In this document: one piece after another, positions 1 through 6,295 of the stretch
How positions within the stretch are numbered: the first letter of the stretch is position 1
How the letters are laid out: the number at the start of each line of letters is the position of its first letter
Assembly: GCA_031267855.1 (NCBI GenBank)
Contig: JAIRYH010000093.1
Location: 1 to 7,553 of the forward strand
Direction of reading: 5' to 3'
Length of the DNA: 7,553 bases
Origin: Prevotellaceae bacterium
Lineage (GTDB): Bacteria > Bacteroidota > Bacteroidia > Bacteroidales > UBA932
Position numbers and translations under genes: made by a program
Notes under the pieces: generated by a model
The model's database searches: none
The model's input: only the letters and a program-made list of their open reading frames with translations
What the model was told of the DNA's origin: nothing

Positions 1-339
1 TACCAGGTACTGTGCGAACAATACCGGAATGTGCCCGGCGCGCTGTTCATCGCCGACCCGCCCTACCTGTCTACCGACACCAGTACATACAGTTCGGACA
101 GCTACTGGAAGATTAAGGACTATCTGGGCGTGCTGACCACAATATGCGGCTTGAACTACGTGTATTTCACATCGGAAAAGTCGCAGATAATAGAACTGTG
201 CGAATGGCTGGACGCCAATGAGGGCAAGGTGCGTAACCTGTTCAGAGGCGCGACGGTGAAAACGGTTAATTCCCGTGCCACCGGCAAGGCGGGATATACG
301 GATATTATGCTTTATAAATTGAATTTAAAAAGCGATTAA
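1..339 (+). CDS. DNA adenine methylase, D12 class, C-terminal part (5' end outside window)
   Basis: The frame is open from base 1 (Y-Q-V-L-C-E-Q) to TAA at 337-339, giving 112 visible residues, so the N-terminal half lies to the left. It contains the N6-adenine methyltransferase catalytic motif DPPY in the context FIADPPYLST, about 20 residues into the visible part. The following YWKIKDYLGVL and YVYFTSEKSQI segments fit the later part of the Dam-like fold. Family members transfer a methyl group from S-adenosylmethionine to the N6 of adenine in a short DNA target, in the cytoplasm. The SAM-binding FxGxG motif and target-recognition region should lie upstream and cannot be seen. A GTG at 31 is not the true start, because coding continues upstream of it. 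Solitary methylases of this kind are frequent in Bacteroidales prophages and integrative elements, where they may protect against host restriction. The family call is firm; the target sequence is unknown. Confidence 0.85.
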   Translation, partial: YQVLCEQYRNVPGALFIADPPYLSTDTSTYSSDSYWKIKDYLGVLTTICGLNYVYFTSEKSQIIELCEWLDANEGKVRNLFRGATVKTVNSRATGKAGYTDIMLYKLNLKSD

Positions 340-340
340 A

Positions 341-433
341 ATGGATTTAAACATCATTTACACGGGCGATGCAGTGGAAAACGCATGTGTGCCGAAATGT
401 GTGCCGAGAAATAAAAACAACACACGTGAATAA
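341..433 (+). pseudogene. 30-codon ORF, possibly the N-terminal stub of a second DNA methyltransferase
   Basis: ATG at 341 lies one base after the TAA of the methylase. The ORF starts MDLNIIYTGDAVE, which resembles the opening of many phage N4/N6 DNA methyltransferases (I-Y-x-G-D-x-x-E followed by motif I). The resemblance then stops: a cysteine- and asparagine-rich tail runs to TAA at 431-433, with no DPPY or SPPY motif. The break falls where a 12-bp tandem repeat begins and about 90 bp before the tRNA fragment, so this may be a gene cut off at the element end. It could also be a chance ORF. The similarity is from memory of the motif, not from a search. Confidence 0.35.
385..408 (+). repeat. 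Two tandem 12-bp direct repeats near the element end
   Basis: ATGTGTGCCGA occurs at 385-395 and again at 397-407, a period of 12 bp. A partial inverted match (CACAC, 421-425) follows. Short direct repeats 50-100 bp from an attachment core are typical of integrase arm sites or excisionase sites, so a recombination role is possible. The repeats are seen directly; the function is inference. Confidence 0.5.
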
Positions 434-475
434 TGTTTAATACTTTAAAATTAACAATTACATATATATTGTTTG

Positions 476-522
476 ACAGATTTCTAATCTGTGGGTCGTG
501 GGTTCGAGTCCCCCCGGAGTCA
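476..522 (+). tRNA. 3' fragment of tRNA-Arg(TCT); likely attachment (att) site scar
   Basis: The anticodon stem ACAGA/TCTGT (476-480, 488-492) encloses the loop TTTCTAA with anticodon TCT at 483-485. A 5-nt variable region follows (493-497), then a T arm with loop TTCGAGT (503-509), the acceptor strand CGGAGTC (515-521) and discriminator A (522). No CCA is encoded. The preceding bases (430-475) are AT-rich and contain neither a D arm nor the expected 5' acceptor GACTCCG, so the gene is not functional here. The T stem has one mismatch (T499 opposite C513), which may reflect decay after loss of function. The best explanation is integration of an element into an intact tRNA-Arg gene, with the reconstituted tRNA at the far left end of the element. 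Confidence 0.85.
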
Positions 523-527
523 CAAAG

Positions 528-566
528 CCTGTTTCCGAAGACCATGCCGGAAGCGGGTTTTTATTT
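528..566 (+). terminator. Rho-independent terminator of the former tRNA-Arg gene
   Basis: Arms CCTGTTTCCG (528-537) and CGGAAGCGGG (548-557) form a 10-bp stem with two G-T wobbles and a 10-nt loop. TTTTTATTT follows at 558-566. It starts 5 bp after the tRNA discriminator base, so it is probably the native chromosomal tRNA terminator. On the minus strand the same hairpin is followed only by CTTTG, so it would be at best a weak terminator for clpX. No better clpX terminator is seen in 567-645. Confidence 0.75.
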
Positions 567-645
567 CATGGAACAGGATACGGTGATTTTTTTCACATCA
601 TGGCGCAAGCCACAAAAATGATAGTAGTACCCGGCATCGCAGCCA

Positions 646-1887
646 TCAGGCAACATCCAATTTCTGTGATGAATATCGCTCCAATTTTTCTTCGGCATAT
701 TGCTTCGTAACGTGCAATGCCGCTATGCCGCTTGATGGCAGTTCGTACATGGCGTCCATCATAATGGTTTCGCAAATGGATCGCAAACCGCGTGCACCGA
801 GATTAAATTCAATAGCTTTGTCAACAATGAAATCCAGTACATCGTCATCGAAAGTGAGCCGGATATTGTCTATTTTGAACAGGTGAATATATTGTTTGAG
901 AATGGCATTTTTCGGTTCGGTGAGGATATTTCGTAAAGCCCCGCGGCTCAAGTGGCTTAAATAAGTAATCACCGGCAGGCGTCCTACGATTTCCGGAATC
1001 AGCCCGTATTTGCGCAAATCGGCAGGTGCAATGTATTGCAGTAAATTTTCCCTGTCAATATGCGCTGTCCGTTGCGCTACGCCGAAACCAAGCACTTGCG
1101 TGTTGAGGCGCTGCGCTATGCGCTTTTCAATGCCTTCAAAAGCGCCGCCGCAAATGAATAAAATATTGCGTGTGTCCACTACAATCATTTTTTGCTCGGG
1201 ATGCTTGCGCCCGCCCTGCGGCGGAACATTCACGACGGAACCTTCCAATAATTTCAGCAATGCCTGCTGCACGCCTTCACCTGACACGTCGCGTGTGATA
1301 GACGGATTGTCGCTTTTGCGTGCAATCTTGTCAATCTCGTCAATAAACACAATGCCTTTTTGTGCAGCTTGTACATTATAGTCTGCCGCTTGCAGCAAGC
1401 GCGACAAAACGCTTTCCACATCCTCGCCGACATAGCCGGCTTCGGTGAGTACGGTTGCGTCCACGATCGTGAACGGCACATGGAGCAACCGTGCAATAGT
1501 GTGTGCCAGCAACGTTTTCCCGGTTCCGGTAGGTCCGACAAGTAAAATATTCGATTTGTCCAATTCCACTGCATTTTTATTGTCGTGCATGATACGCTTG
1601 TAGTGGTTATAAACCGCTACCGCCAGGAATTTTTTAGCGTCGTCCTGCCCAATCACATATTCATCCAAGCGCTGTTTGATTTCCTGCGGCTTTAGCAGCT
1701 GGATATTATCCAATGAAACCGGCGTGTTTTTTTGCAGGGTGGTTTTCACCATTTCTGCCGCCGCCTCAATGCAAATGTTGCAGATCGCAGCGCTGCTGTC
1801 GGAGTGAATCAGCAGCACGCCGTCCTGTTCGGTGCGTCCGCAAAACGAACACCGTACTTTGGAGTGGAAATTATTTTTTGTTGGCAT
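646..1887 (-). CDS. clpX: ATP-dependent Clp protease ATP-binding subunit ClpX
   Basis: ClpX is the hexameric AAA+ unfoldase that recognises tagged or misfolded proteins, unfolds them with ATP and threads them into the ClpP chamber. The 413-residue product is full length for the family. An N-terminal zinc-binding domain has Cys13, Cys16, Cys36 and Cys39. The AAA+ core has Walker A GPTGTGKT (118-125), pore-1 loop GYVG (151-154), Walker B IVFIDE (179-184), the RKH pore loop (227-229), an arginine finger in GLIPEIVGR (Arg303) and sensor-2 GAR (364-366). The ClpP-docking tripeptide is LGF (266-268) where many bacteria have IGF. ATG at 1885-1887 lies inside the end of clpP, a 17-bp overlap suggesting translational coupling and matched dosage. 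Bacteroidales often carry another housekeeping gene (recQ) after clpX; here a convergent tRNA fragment and an integrated element follow instead. Confidence 0.98.
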   Translation of the reverse strand: MPTKNNFHSKVRCSFCGRTEQDGVLLIHSDSSAAICNICIEAAAEMVKTTLQKNTPVSLDNIQLLKPQEIKQRLDEYVIGQDDAKKFLAVAVYNHYKRIMHDNKNAVELDKSNILLVGPTGTGKTLLAHTIARLLHVPFTIVDATVLTEAGYVGEDVESVLSRLLQAADYNVQAAQKGIVFIDEIDKIARKSDNPSITRDVSGEGVQQALLKLLEGSVVNVPPQGGRKHPEQKMIVVDTRNILFICGGAFEGIEKRIAQRLNTQVLGFGVAQRTAHIDRENLLQYIAPADLRKYGLIPEIVGRLPVITYLSHLSRGALRNILTEPKNAILKQYIHLFKIDNIRLTFDDDVLDFIVDKAIEFNLGARGLRSICETIMMDAMYELPSSGIAALHVTKQYAEEKLERYSSQKLDVA

Positions 1888-2548
1888 TGGTCAAAATTTC
1901 GTCAATCATACCGTATGATAAGGCTTCTTGCGAAGTCATCCAATAATCGCGGTCGGCGTCTTTTTCGATTTGTTTCACCGGTTTTCCGGTATGCTTGGCA
2001 ATGATATCGTACAACTCGCGTTTCAATTTCATAATTTCGCGGGCGGTGATTTCAATGTCCGACGCCTGTCCTTCGGCGCTGCTCATCGGCTGGTGAATCA
2101 TCACGCGTGAATGGGGAAGCCCGGTGCGGCGTCCCTTGTGGCCGGCGGCCAGCAGGATAGCCGACATGGAAGCCGCAATGCCGGTGCAAATGGTCGCCAC
2201 TTTCGGGCTGATCAGTTGCATGGTGTCGTAAATGCCCAAGCCGGCGTACACCGAGCCGCCCGGTGAATTTACGTACATTTGAATATCTTTGTTCGCGTCG
2301 GTTGATTCAAGAAACAACAATTGTGCTTCAATAATATTTGCCACATCGTCATTGATGGGTACGCCGAGGAAAATAATGCGATCCATCATCAGGCGCGAAA
2401 ACACGTCCATCGACGCTACATTCAACTGCCGCTCTTCGATAATCGTCGGATTGATGTAGCTGGCGTGGGCGGCGTTGTGGCGGTGCAGCGCAAGGCTGCC
2501 GATACCGAGATGCCGGGTAGCGTATTGTTGAAATTCGTTCGGGTTCAT
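1871..2548 (-). CDS. clpP: ATP-dependent Clp protease proteolytic subunit ClpP
   Basis: ClpP is the serine peptidase forming two stacked heptameric rings that degrade proteins delivered by ClpX. With start ATG at 2546-2548 the product is 225 residues. The catalytic triad is Ser127 (GIAASMSA), His152 (MIHQP) and Asp201 (ADRDYWM). The spacings of 25 and 49 residues equal those in E. coli ClpP (97, 122, 171 in mature numbering). The oxyanion-region [15 protein letters not shown] (94-108) is intact. The N terminus [15 protein letters not shown] resembles Bacteroidales ClpP, where a short propeptide is normally removed. The frame stays open upstream to an ATG at 2587, but that would overlap tig by 32 bp and add 13 residues without family support. 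The tig stop is 7 bp upstream, so clpP has no promoter of its own visible and is read as part of the tig-clpP-clpX operon. Confidence 0.98.
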   Translation of the reverse strand: MNPNEFQQYATRHLGIGSLALHRHNAAHASYINPTIIEERQLNVASMDVFSRLMMDRIIFLGVPINDDVANIIEAQLLFLESTDANKDIQMYVNSPGGSVYAGLGIYDTMQLISPKVATICTGIAASMSAILLAAGHKGRRTGLPHSRVMIHQPMSSAEGQASDIEITAREIMKLKRELYDIIAKHTGKPVKQIEKDADRDYWMTSQEALSYGMIDEILTNANKK

Positions 2549-2555
2549 AGTAAAT

Positions 2556-3887
2556 TTATTTTTCGTAAAGTTTCTGTAAATCATCATTCGTAATTTCTTT
2601 CACATCTATGGTTACGACAGATTTTACATAATCCATTATCTTGTCGTTTTTTATTTTTTCGTAGAGTTTCTTCTTCTCCTTGTCATTCGCCAAAATACTG
2701 TTAGCGTAGCGTTCGATTTGTTCTTCCGACGCATTCTCCACACCAAACATTTGGAGATGGTATTGCGCCGTTTTTTTAGCGTCTTCCAATAAGTCTTCCC
2801 ATTTCACTTCCATTTGCTGTTCCTCCAGAATGTAGTTGGAAATTATTTTGTGACACAAATCATCAACAAATGCCGGAAATGCCTTTTCAATAATCTCCGG
2901 TGTAATTTTCTGGTCGTTCGAATAGGACAACCAGCGTTTCAAAAATGTTTCCGGTAATTTGATGCCGGATTTTTCCCGCAAAATATTGTAAGCATCAACA
3001 GTAAAACGGTAATTGCTTTCATTCTCATATTCCCTTCGAAGCCGTTCTTCTATTTTTTGCATGCATTCGGCTTCACTTTTCACCACATCATCGCCAAACC
3101 AATGGTCGTACAGTTCCTGATTTAATTCGGCTTCGACAAACTTTTTAATTTCTTTTATTTTTATGGTAAATACCGGATCGATGCCGGCTACTGCTTCCTT
3201 TTTTACTTTTAAAAAAGCGGCTAAATCGGCTTCATTAGCCGTTATTTTTTTTACATCCATCACCCATTCGTCGCCGACTTTTTTCCCGGAAAACAGGTCC
3301 TTTGCCGTTTTGTCTTCAATGGTTTTAAGCGAAAGGGACGTATCATTGATGGTCTTTTCGCCCTGCACCAGGTCCACCGTCAAATATTCATCCTCGCCTG
3401 CAACAGTTTCCACATTGACGAATTGCCCGTGTTGCTTTAAAAGCATTGCTTTCCGGTTTTCCTTGTCCGCTTCGGTTATCGTGATGTTGTAGAACGGGAC
3501 ATTGTCTGTTTCCGAAAGCGTAAATGCAACCTTCGGCGCAAATCCTATTTCAAAAACAAATTCGAAGTCATCAGGATTTTCCTTATCTTCCTGCTTGTCC
3601 TCATTATCGCAGTGGATGGGTTCTCCCAGCAAGTTTAAATTGTTTTCTTCAATGTATTTGCTCAGGCTTTGTGACAACAGCTTGTTTACTTCCTCGTATA
3701 ATGCCGTACCTTTGTGCTTTTTTTCGATAATGCTCATCGGCGCCATGCCCGGTCGAAAACCCTTGACGTCCGCCTTGCGGCGATAATCATTCAAATTTTT
3801 TTTCACGAGCGGCTCGTAGTCGTCTTTCTCAAGATTCAGCGTAAGCGTGGCGGATAAATCATCAATGTTTTTCTGTGTTATCTTCAT
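2556..3887 (-). CDS. tig: Trigger factor, ribosome-associated chaperone
   Basis: Trigger factor docks at the ribosome exit tunnel and shields nascent chains. The 443-residue product begins MKITQKNIDDLSATL. The ribosome-binding loop GFRPGMAP is at residues 43-50, the same positions as GFRKGKVP in E. coli. The middle region (about 150-247) corresponds to the FKBP-like domain but is divergent, so prolyl isomerase activity cannot be assumed. The rest (about 248-443) is charged and helix-rich, as expected for the C-terminal chaperone domain. The frame is open upstream through the tRNA-Leu gene, giving a false N terminus GVRVPLPAQ. A second ATG at 3930-3932 would add 15 residues. ATG at 3885-3887 is preferred because its N terminus matches the family. 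Pairing this chaperone with ClpXP in one operon couples nascent-chain folding to degradation. Overall similarity is diagnostic for tig, though more divergent than clpX or clpP. Confidence 0.94.
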   Translation of the reverse strand: MKITQKNIDDLSATLTLNLEKDDYEPLVKKNLNDYRRKADVKGFRPGMAPMSIIEKKHKGTALYEEVNKLLSQSLSKYIEENNLNLLGEPIHCDNEDKQEDKENPDDFEFVFEIGFAPKVAFTLSETDNVPFYNITITEADKENRKAMLLKQHGQFVNVETVAGEDEYLTVDLVQGEKTINDTSLSLKTIEDKTAKDLFSGKKVGDEWVMDVKKITANEADLAAFLKVKKEAVAGIDPVFTIKIKEIKKFVEAELNQELYDHWFGDDVVKSEAECMQKIEERLRREYENESNYRFTVDAYNILREKSGIKLPETFLKRWLSYSNDQKITPEIIEKAFPAFVDDLCHKIISNYILEEQQMEVKWEDLLEDAKKTAQYHLQMFGVENASEEQIERYANSILANDKEKKKLYEKIKNDKIMDYVKSVVTIDVKEITNDDLQKLYEK

Positions 3888-3937
3888 GGGATGTTGAATA
3901 TTGGATGGCGATCGGTTTTCGGCATCCGGCATTTCAT
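3884..3937 (-). other. Possible 17-codon upstream ORF overlapping the tig start
   Basis: In the 60-bp leader between tRNA-Leu and tig, an ATG at 3935-3937 opens a 17-codon frame (MKCRMPKTDRHPIFNIP). Its TGA at 3884-3886 overlaps the tig ATG in the arrangement ATGA. The overlap is seen directly. That it is translated, or tunes tig translation by reinitiation, is only inference. Nothing suggests that the peptide itself is conserved. Confidence 0.2.
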
Positions 3938-3947
3938 TTATTGTTTG

Positions 3948-4029
3948 TGCGGGCAAAGGGACTCGAACCCCCACGCCTTAAGGCACCAGATCCTAAGTCT
4001 GGCGCGGCTACCAATTACGCCATGCCCGC
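3948..4029 (-). tRNA. tRNA-Leu(TAG)
   Basis: On the minus strand the 82-nt gene runs from acceptor GCGGGCA (4029-4023) to TGCCCGC (3955-3949) and discriminator A (3948). The anticodon stem CCAGA/TCTGG encloses the loop CTTAGGA with anticodon TAG, which reads CUA and other CUN leucine codons. The long variable arm (TGCCTTAAGGC) is the class II feature expected for leucine. The T loop is TTCGAGT, and the T stem uses two G-T wobbles. CCA is not encoded. The gene lies 60 bp upstream of tig on the same strand with no terminator between them, so the mature tRNA is probably cut from a transcript that continues into tig-clpP-clpX. Confidence 0.97.
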
Positions 4030-4040
4030 TTTCGGGGACG

Positions 4041-4048
4041 CAAAGGTA
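4041..4048 (-). promoter_or_regulatory. Bacteroidetes -7 promoter element for tRNA-Leu and probably tig-clpP-clpX
   Basis: The minus strand reads TACCTTTG, an exact match to the Bacteroidetes primary sigma -7 consensus TAnnTTTG, 11 bp before the mature tRNA 5' end. Transcription would start about 5-7 bp downstream, inside a short tRNA leader. A TTTG at 4061-4064 sits 12 bp upstream, closer than the usual spacing of about 20 bp for a -33 box; at the usual distance there is only a T-run. No comparable element is seen between the tRNA and tig. The rest of the gap to the next gene (4049-4254) shows nothing else convincing. Confidence 0.6.
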
Positions 4049-4254
4049 GTGAAAAAAACGCAAATAAAAAAGAGATGGAAAGTTTTCGCCCTGCTGCGCA
4101 CTGCGCTACAGCGTGCCGGACTTTCAGGCTTTCATTTGACGGCATTGCACGGTCACTTGTGGAAACAGCGCCACCCAAAACGGGAAACCCATCCATCAAA
4201 TAAATGCGTCGCGGATATAGAACTTTATTTTTACCTGCAAGCTTTCTTGAAAAA

Positions 4255-5040
4255 TCAACCGGCAATTTGCACATTTGCGCCCCATGTGTTGATGGCGGCG
4301 ACTTTTTGCGCAATAGCCTGCAATGCTTCCCGGGTAAGTTTTTGCAGCGTCCGGGCGGGGGTATCCCGGTTGATGGTGTAGAGCATGATTTCGCGCGGAT
4401 GCGTCAGCTGTACCATCTCCAGCCATTTTGCGATTTCTTCGGGCGTACTGTTGTCGAAATTTTTCCCGTCGCAGGCGCCGCGCAAAAACAGCGTTTGCAG
4501 CGTAAATTTTCCGTCGAAGCGTTGCATTTGTGCTGCCACGCGGGAGGTGTCATAGCTGCCCTGCGGTTGATTAATAAGTTTGGCGCTGCTTTCCACGGCA
4601 GAGTCTATTTTAAGGATCGGCTTGTCCGCTTTTTGCAAAGCGCGAAAAACCGCTTCGTTGCCAAGACCGGTCGCATTGCTCAGCACACAGATTTTCGTTT
4701 GCGGGGCAAATTGACTGCGCAGCACCATGACGTCGTCAATGATTTCGGGGAATTGCGGATGCAGCGTCGGCTCGCCGTTACCGGAGAAGGTGATGGCGTC
4801 GGGGAGGCTGCCGCCGCGTTGCATGGCCTGCAATTTCTCCTGCAATGCTTCGCGCACCTGTTCGCGCGCCGGCAGACGGCGGTCGTCGCGGTGGTCGGCA
4901 TTCCAGCCGCATTCGCAATAGATGCAGTCGAAGTTGCACCATTTGCCGTGCGCGGGCAGTAAATTCACGCCCAGCGAAACGCCCAGCCGCCGGCTCTGCA
5001 CGGGGCCGAAAATGATATTATGAAACAGGGCGGTTGCCAT
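4255..5040 (-). CDS. Radical SAM protein of unknown substrate (COG0731-like)
   Basis: The 261-residue protein carries the radical SAM signature C-x3-C-x2-C at Cys35, Cys39 and Cys42 (CNFDCIYC), which binds the [4Fe-4S] cluster that cleaves S-adenosylmethionine. GNGEPTLHP at 87-95 corresponds to the SAM-contacting GGE region. The N-terminal segment FGPVQSRRLGVSLGVNLLP is characteristic of the COG0731-like Fe-S oxidoreductases, a group related to the tRNA-modifying TYW1 enzymes. The protein is short, with no obvious C-terminal auxiliary cluster domain. Its four cysteines Cys35, 39, 42 and 44 sit together; Cys44 is extra and its role is unknown. ATG at 5038-5040 lies inside the end of the upstream amidohydrolase gene (23-bp overlap), pointing to translational coupling and a shared role. 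The reaction cannot be deduced from sequence. The superfamily call is secure, the subgroup likely. Confidence 0.92.
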   Translation of the reverse strand: MATALFHNIIFGPVQSRRLGVSLGVNLLPAHGKWCNFDCIYCECGWNADHRDDRRLPAREQVREALQEKLQAMQRGGSLPDAITFSGNGEPTLHPQFPEIIDDVMVLRSQFAPQTKICVLSNATGLGNEAVFRALQKADKPILKIDSAVESSAKLINQPQGSYDTSRVAAQMQRFDGKFTLQTLFLRGACDGKNFDNSTPEEIAKWLEMVQLTHPREIMLYTINRDTPARTLQKLTREALQAIAQKVAAINTWGANVQIAG

Positions 5041-6217
5041 TTCTTCCGGCTAACATGGTTACTTTACTTTCCTCCGTGAGTTGCAGGGTGCGGAGATCTG
5101 CGTTTTCTATCAGCACCACGCCCGCGCGTTTGCCGGCGCGCAGGCTGCCGAGTTCCCGTTCCCTGTTCAATGCCCGCGCGCCGTTGAGCGTAGCCCATTG
5201 CAGCAGGGTATGCAGCGGAATCTGCGGAAAATGCCGGCTGATGATTTTTAATTCTTCCATGATTGACAGGCGGCTGTTCGACGCCAGGCTGTCGGTGCCG
5301 ATGGCTACCGGCGCATTCTTTTTGTAGAACATATCTACCGGCGGCAGCCGGCGCCCGATTTGCAGGTTGGAGGCAGGGCAAAGTACCCAGCATGCATGCG
5401 GCAGCCGGCTTACGGCGGCTTCGTAATCTTCTTCGGTGGTGGTTACGTTATGCACGAACAGCGTGCGCGTGCGTTTTTCGATATGCGGAAGCAAGCGGTA
5501 AATGGAACGCTTGCCGGTTACGGGCGGCAGGGGAAATCCGCTTTTTGCGAATAACGCGCCCAGCGCGCCGCGGCCGGAAATAAACAACTCGTTTTCCTCC
5601 TCGCTTTCCTGGTTGTGAATCGATGCGATTCCCGCTTCGTTGGCGGCGGCGCAGGCATCTGCCAGCAGCTGTTCACTCATGCTGTATGCCGCATGGGGCG
5701 TAATGCTTGCCGACAGTCCCATTTGCCGGACGCCGGCGGCCAGCAAGTGTGCCGACTGCTGTTTTTTCCCGGCAACCGCTTCGTCCAGCCCCGCCAGTTC
5801 AATGAAGGAATGGTAGAAAATGGGGCTGTCCTGTTTTACGGTAAAGCTTTCGGCGGCATTGCACACGTCGCCGACCGCCACGATTCCTTCCGCCTGCATT
5901 TCGCGGTCGGCGGCATACATCGCGGCCGTCCGCACGCCGGCTTCCGCTTCATAGCGCGCCGGGCCGTTCATTTGCCGGATAAAGCCGGCGAGTCCGCCAT
6001 GCGGCGTGCAGGCGTTTTTCAGGTGCGACAGTTCCAGGTGGCAATGCGCATTTACAAAGCCCGGCGCCAGAATGCCGTTATAAAACTCCGTGCTTTCCGT
6101 TTCACCCTGCCATCGTCCCGTTTCGACAATCACATTTTCATCGTTAAGCGTTACAACGCCCATGGGGAGCGGTTCTCCGTCGATGGGGAAAAGATAGTGT
6201 GCCGCAATCCGTCGCAT
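5018..6217 (-). CDS. Metal-dependent amidohydrolase, TrzN/AtzA/SAH-deaminase type
   Basis: The 399-residue protein is a full-length amidohydrolase-superfamily TIM-barrel enzyme. The metal ligands expected for the cyclic deaminase branch are visible: HxH at His58 and His60 (NAHCHLELSHL), His201 with Glu204 three residues later (HNQESEEE) and Asp309 (GTDSLASN). Further conserved histidines are His175 (TPHAAYS) and His256 (LFVHN). The HxxE pair and PHAxYS resemble S-adenosylhomocysteine, methylthioadenosine and guanine deaminases and the chlorohydrolases TrzN and AtzA, which use one metal ion to hydrolyse an amino or chloro group from an aromatic ring. The substrate here is unknown and, without a signal peptide, the enzyme should be cytoplasmic. 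The gene overlaps the downstream radical SAM gene by 23 bp and follows the lipoprotein gene after 78 bp. Its own promoter is not evident; the 5' flank is AT-rich (ATTTAAAG runs). Confidence 0.94.
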   Translation of the reverse strand: MRRIAAHYLFPIDGEPLPMGVVTLNDENVIVETGRWQGETESTEFYNGILAPGFVNAHCHLELSHLKNACTPHGGLAGFIRQMNGPARYEAEAGVRTAAMYAADREMQAEGIVAVGDVCNAAESFTVKQDSPIFYHSFIELAGLDEAVAGKKQQSAHLLAAGVRQMGLSASITPHAAYSMSEQLLADACAAANEAGIASIHNQESEEENELFISGRGALGALFAKSGFPLPPVTGKRSIYRLLPHIEKRTRTLFVHNVTTTEEDYEAAVSRLPHACWVLCPASNLQIGRRLPPVDMFYKKNAPVAIGTDSLASNSRLSIMEELKIISRHFPQIPLHTLLQWATLNGARALNRERELGSLRAGKRAGVVLIENADLRTLQLTEESKVTMLAGRNGNRPVS

Positions 6218-6267
6218 GAAATAAAATTTAAAGTTTAAAGTAACGCCGCTGTTTAAGATACGCCTTT

Positions 6268-6295
6268 CCCCGGATTGTTTTTGCCGTGGCCGGGG
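6268..6295. repeat. GC-rich inverted repeat just after the lipoprotein stop codon
   Basis: CCCCGG (6268-6273) and CCGGGG (6290-6295) can pair into a 6-bp GC stem with a 16-nt loop, directly abutting the lipoprotein TAA (6296-6298). On the minus strand the stem is followed by AAAGGCG rather than a T-run, so it is not a standard intrinsic terminator. It could stabilise the 3' end of the lipoprotein mRNA or attenuate readthrough into the amidohydrolase gene. Confidence 0.4.

Larger units (their letters stand above)
1..475. mobile_element. Right end of an integrated element (prophage or integrative element)
   Basis: This stretch lies immediately 5' of a tRNA-Arg fragment that lacks its 5' half. 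Tyrosine-recombinase elements that insert in a tRNA 3' end leave such a fragment at their distal end. The tRNA reads left to right, so the missing 5' half, and therefore the element, must lie to the left. The cargo fits: a D12-type DNA adenine methylase, a common phage and conjugative-element gene, and a stub of a possible second methyltransferase. No integrase is visible, and the left end is outside the window. The exact crossover is unknown, so the right border is set at the base before the recognisable tRNA stem. Confidence 0.65.

Noticed and set aside
430..522. tRNA-Arg interrupted by an intron
   Set aside because: The break lies before the anticodon stem rather than in the anticodon loop, and no 5' half is found upstream in the window. 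Element integration explains it better.
354..545. Minus-strand ORF containing DSGGTRTHDPQIRNL
   Set aside because: This is the antisense translation of the tRNA-Arg fragment, a well-known false protein motif, not a gene.
2549..2587. Earlier clpP start adding 13 residues
   Set aside because: It would overlap tig, and the added residues do not resemble Clp[16 protein letters not shown] matches the family start.
3888..3974. N-terminal extension of trigger factor (MGVRVPLPAQ...)
   Set aside because: The extension is translated tRNA-Leu sequence. The family-like N terminus begins at 3887.
3875..4381. Plus-strand ORF containing AKGLEPPRLKAPDPKSGA
   Set aside because: It is antisense to tRNA-Leu and to the tig start; the motif arises from the tRNA sequence.
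4204..4962. Long plus-strand ORF opposite the radical SAM gene
   Set aside because: It is antisense to a clear enzyme gene with intact motifs. Its composition (many His, Arg, Phe) is that of a shadow frame.
4255..6217. Futalosine menaquinone pathway (aminofutalosine synthase plus deaminase)
   Set aside because: The radical SAM protein has the COG0731-like N terminus rather than features I associate with MqnE or MqnC, and no other pathway gene is nearby.
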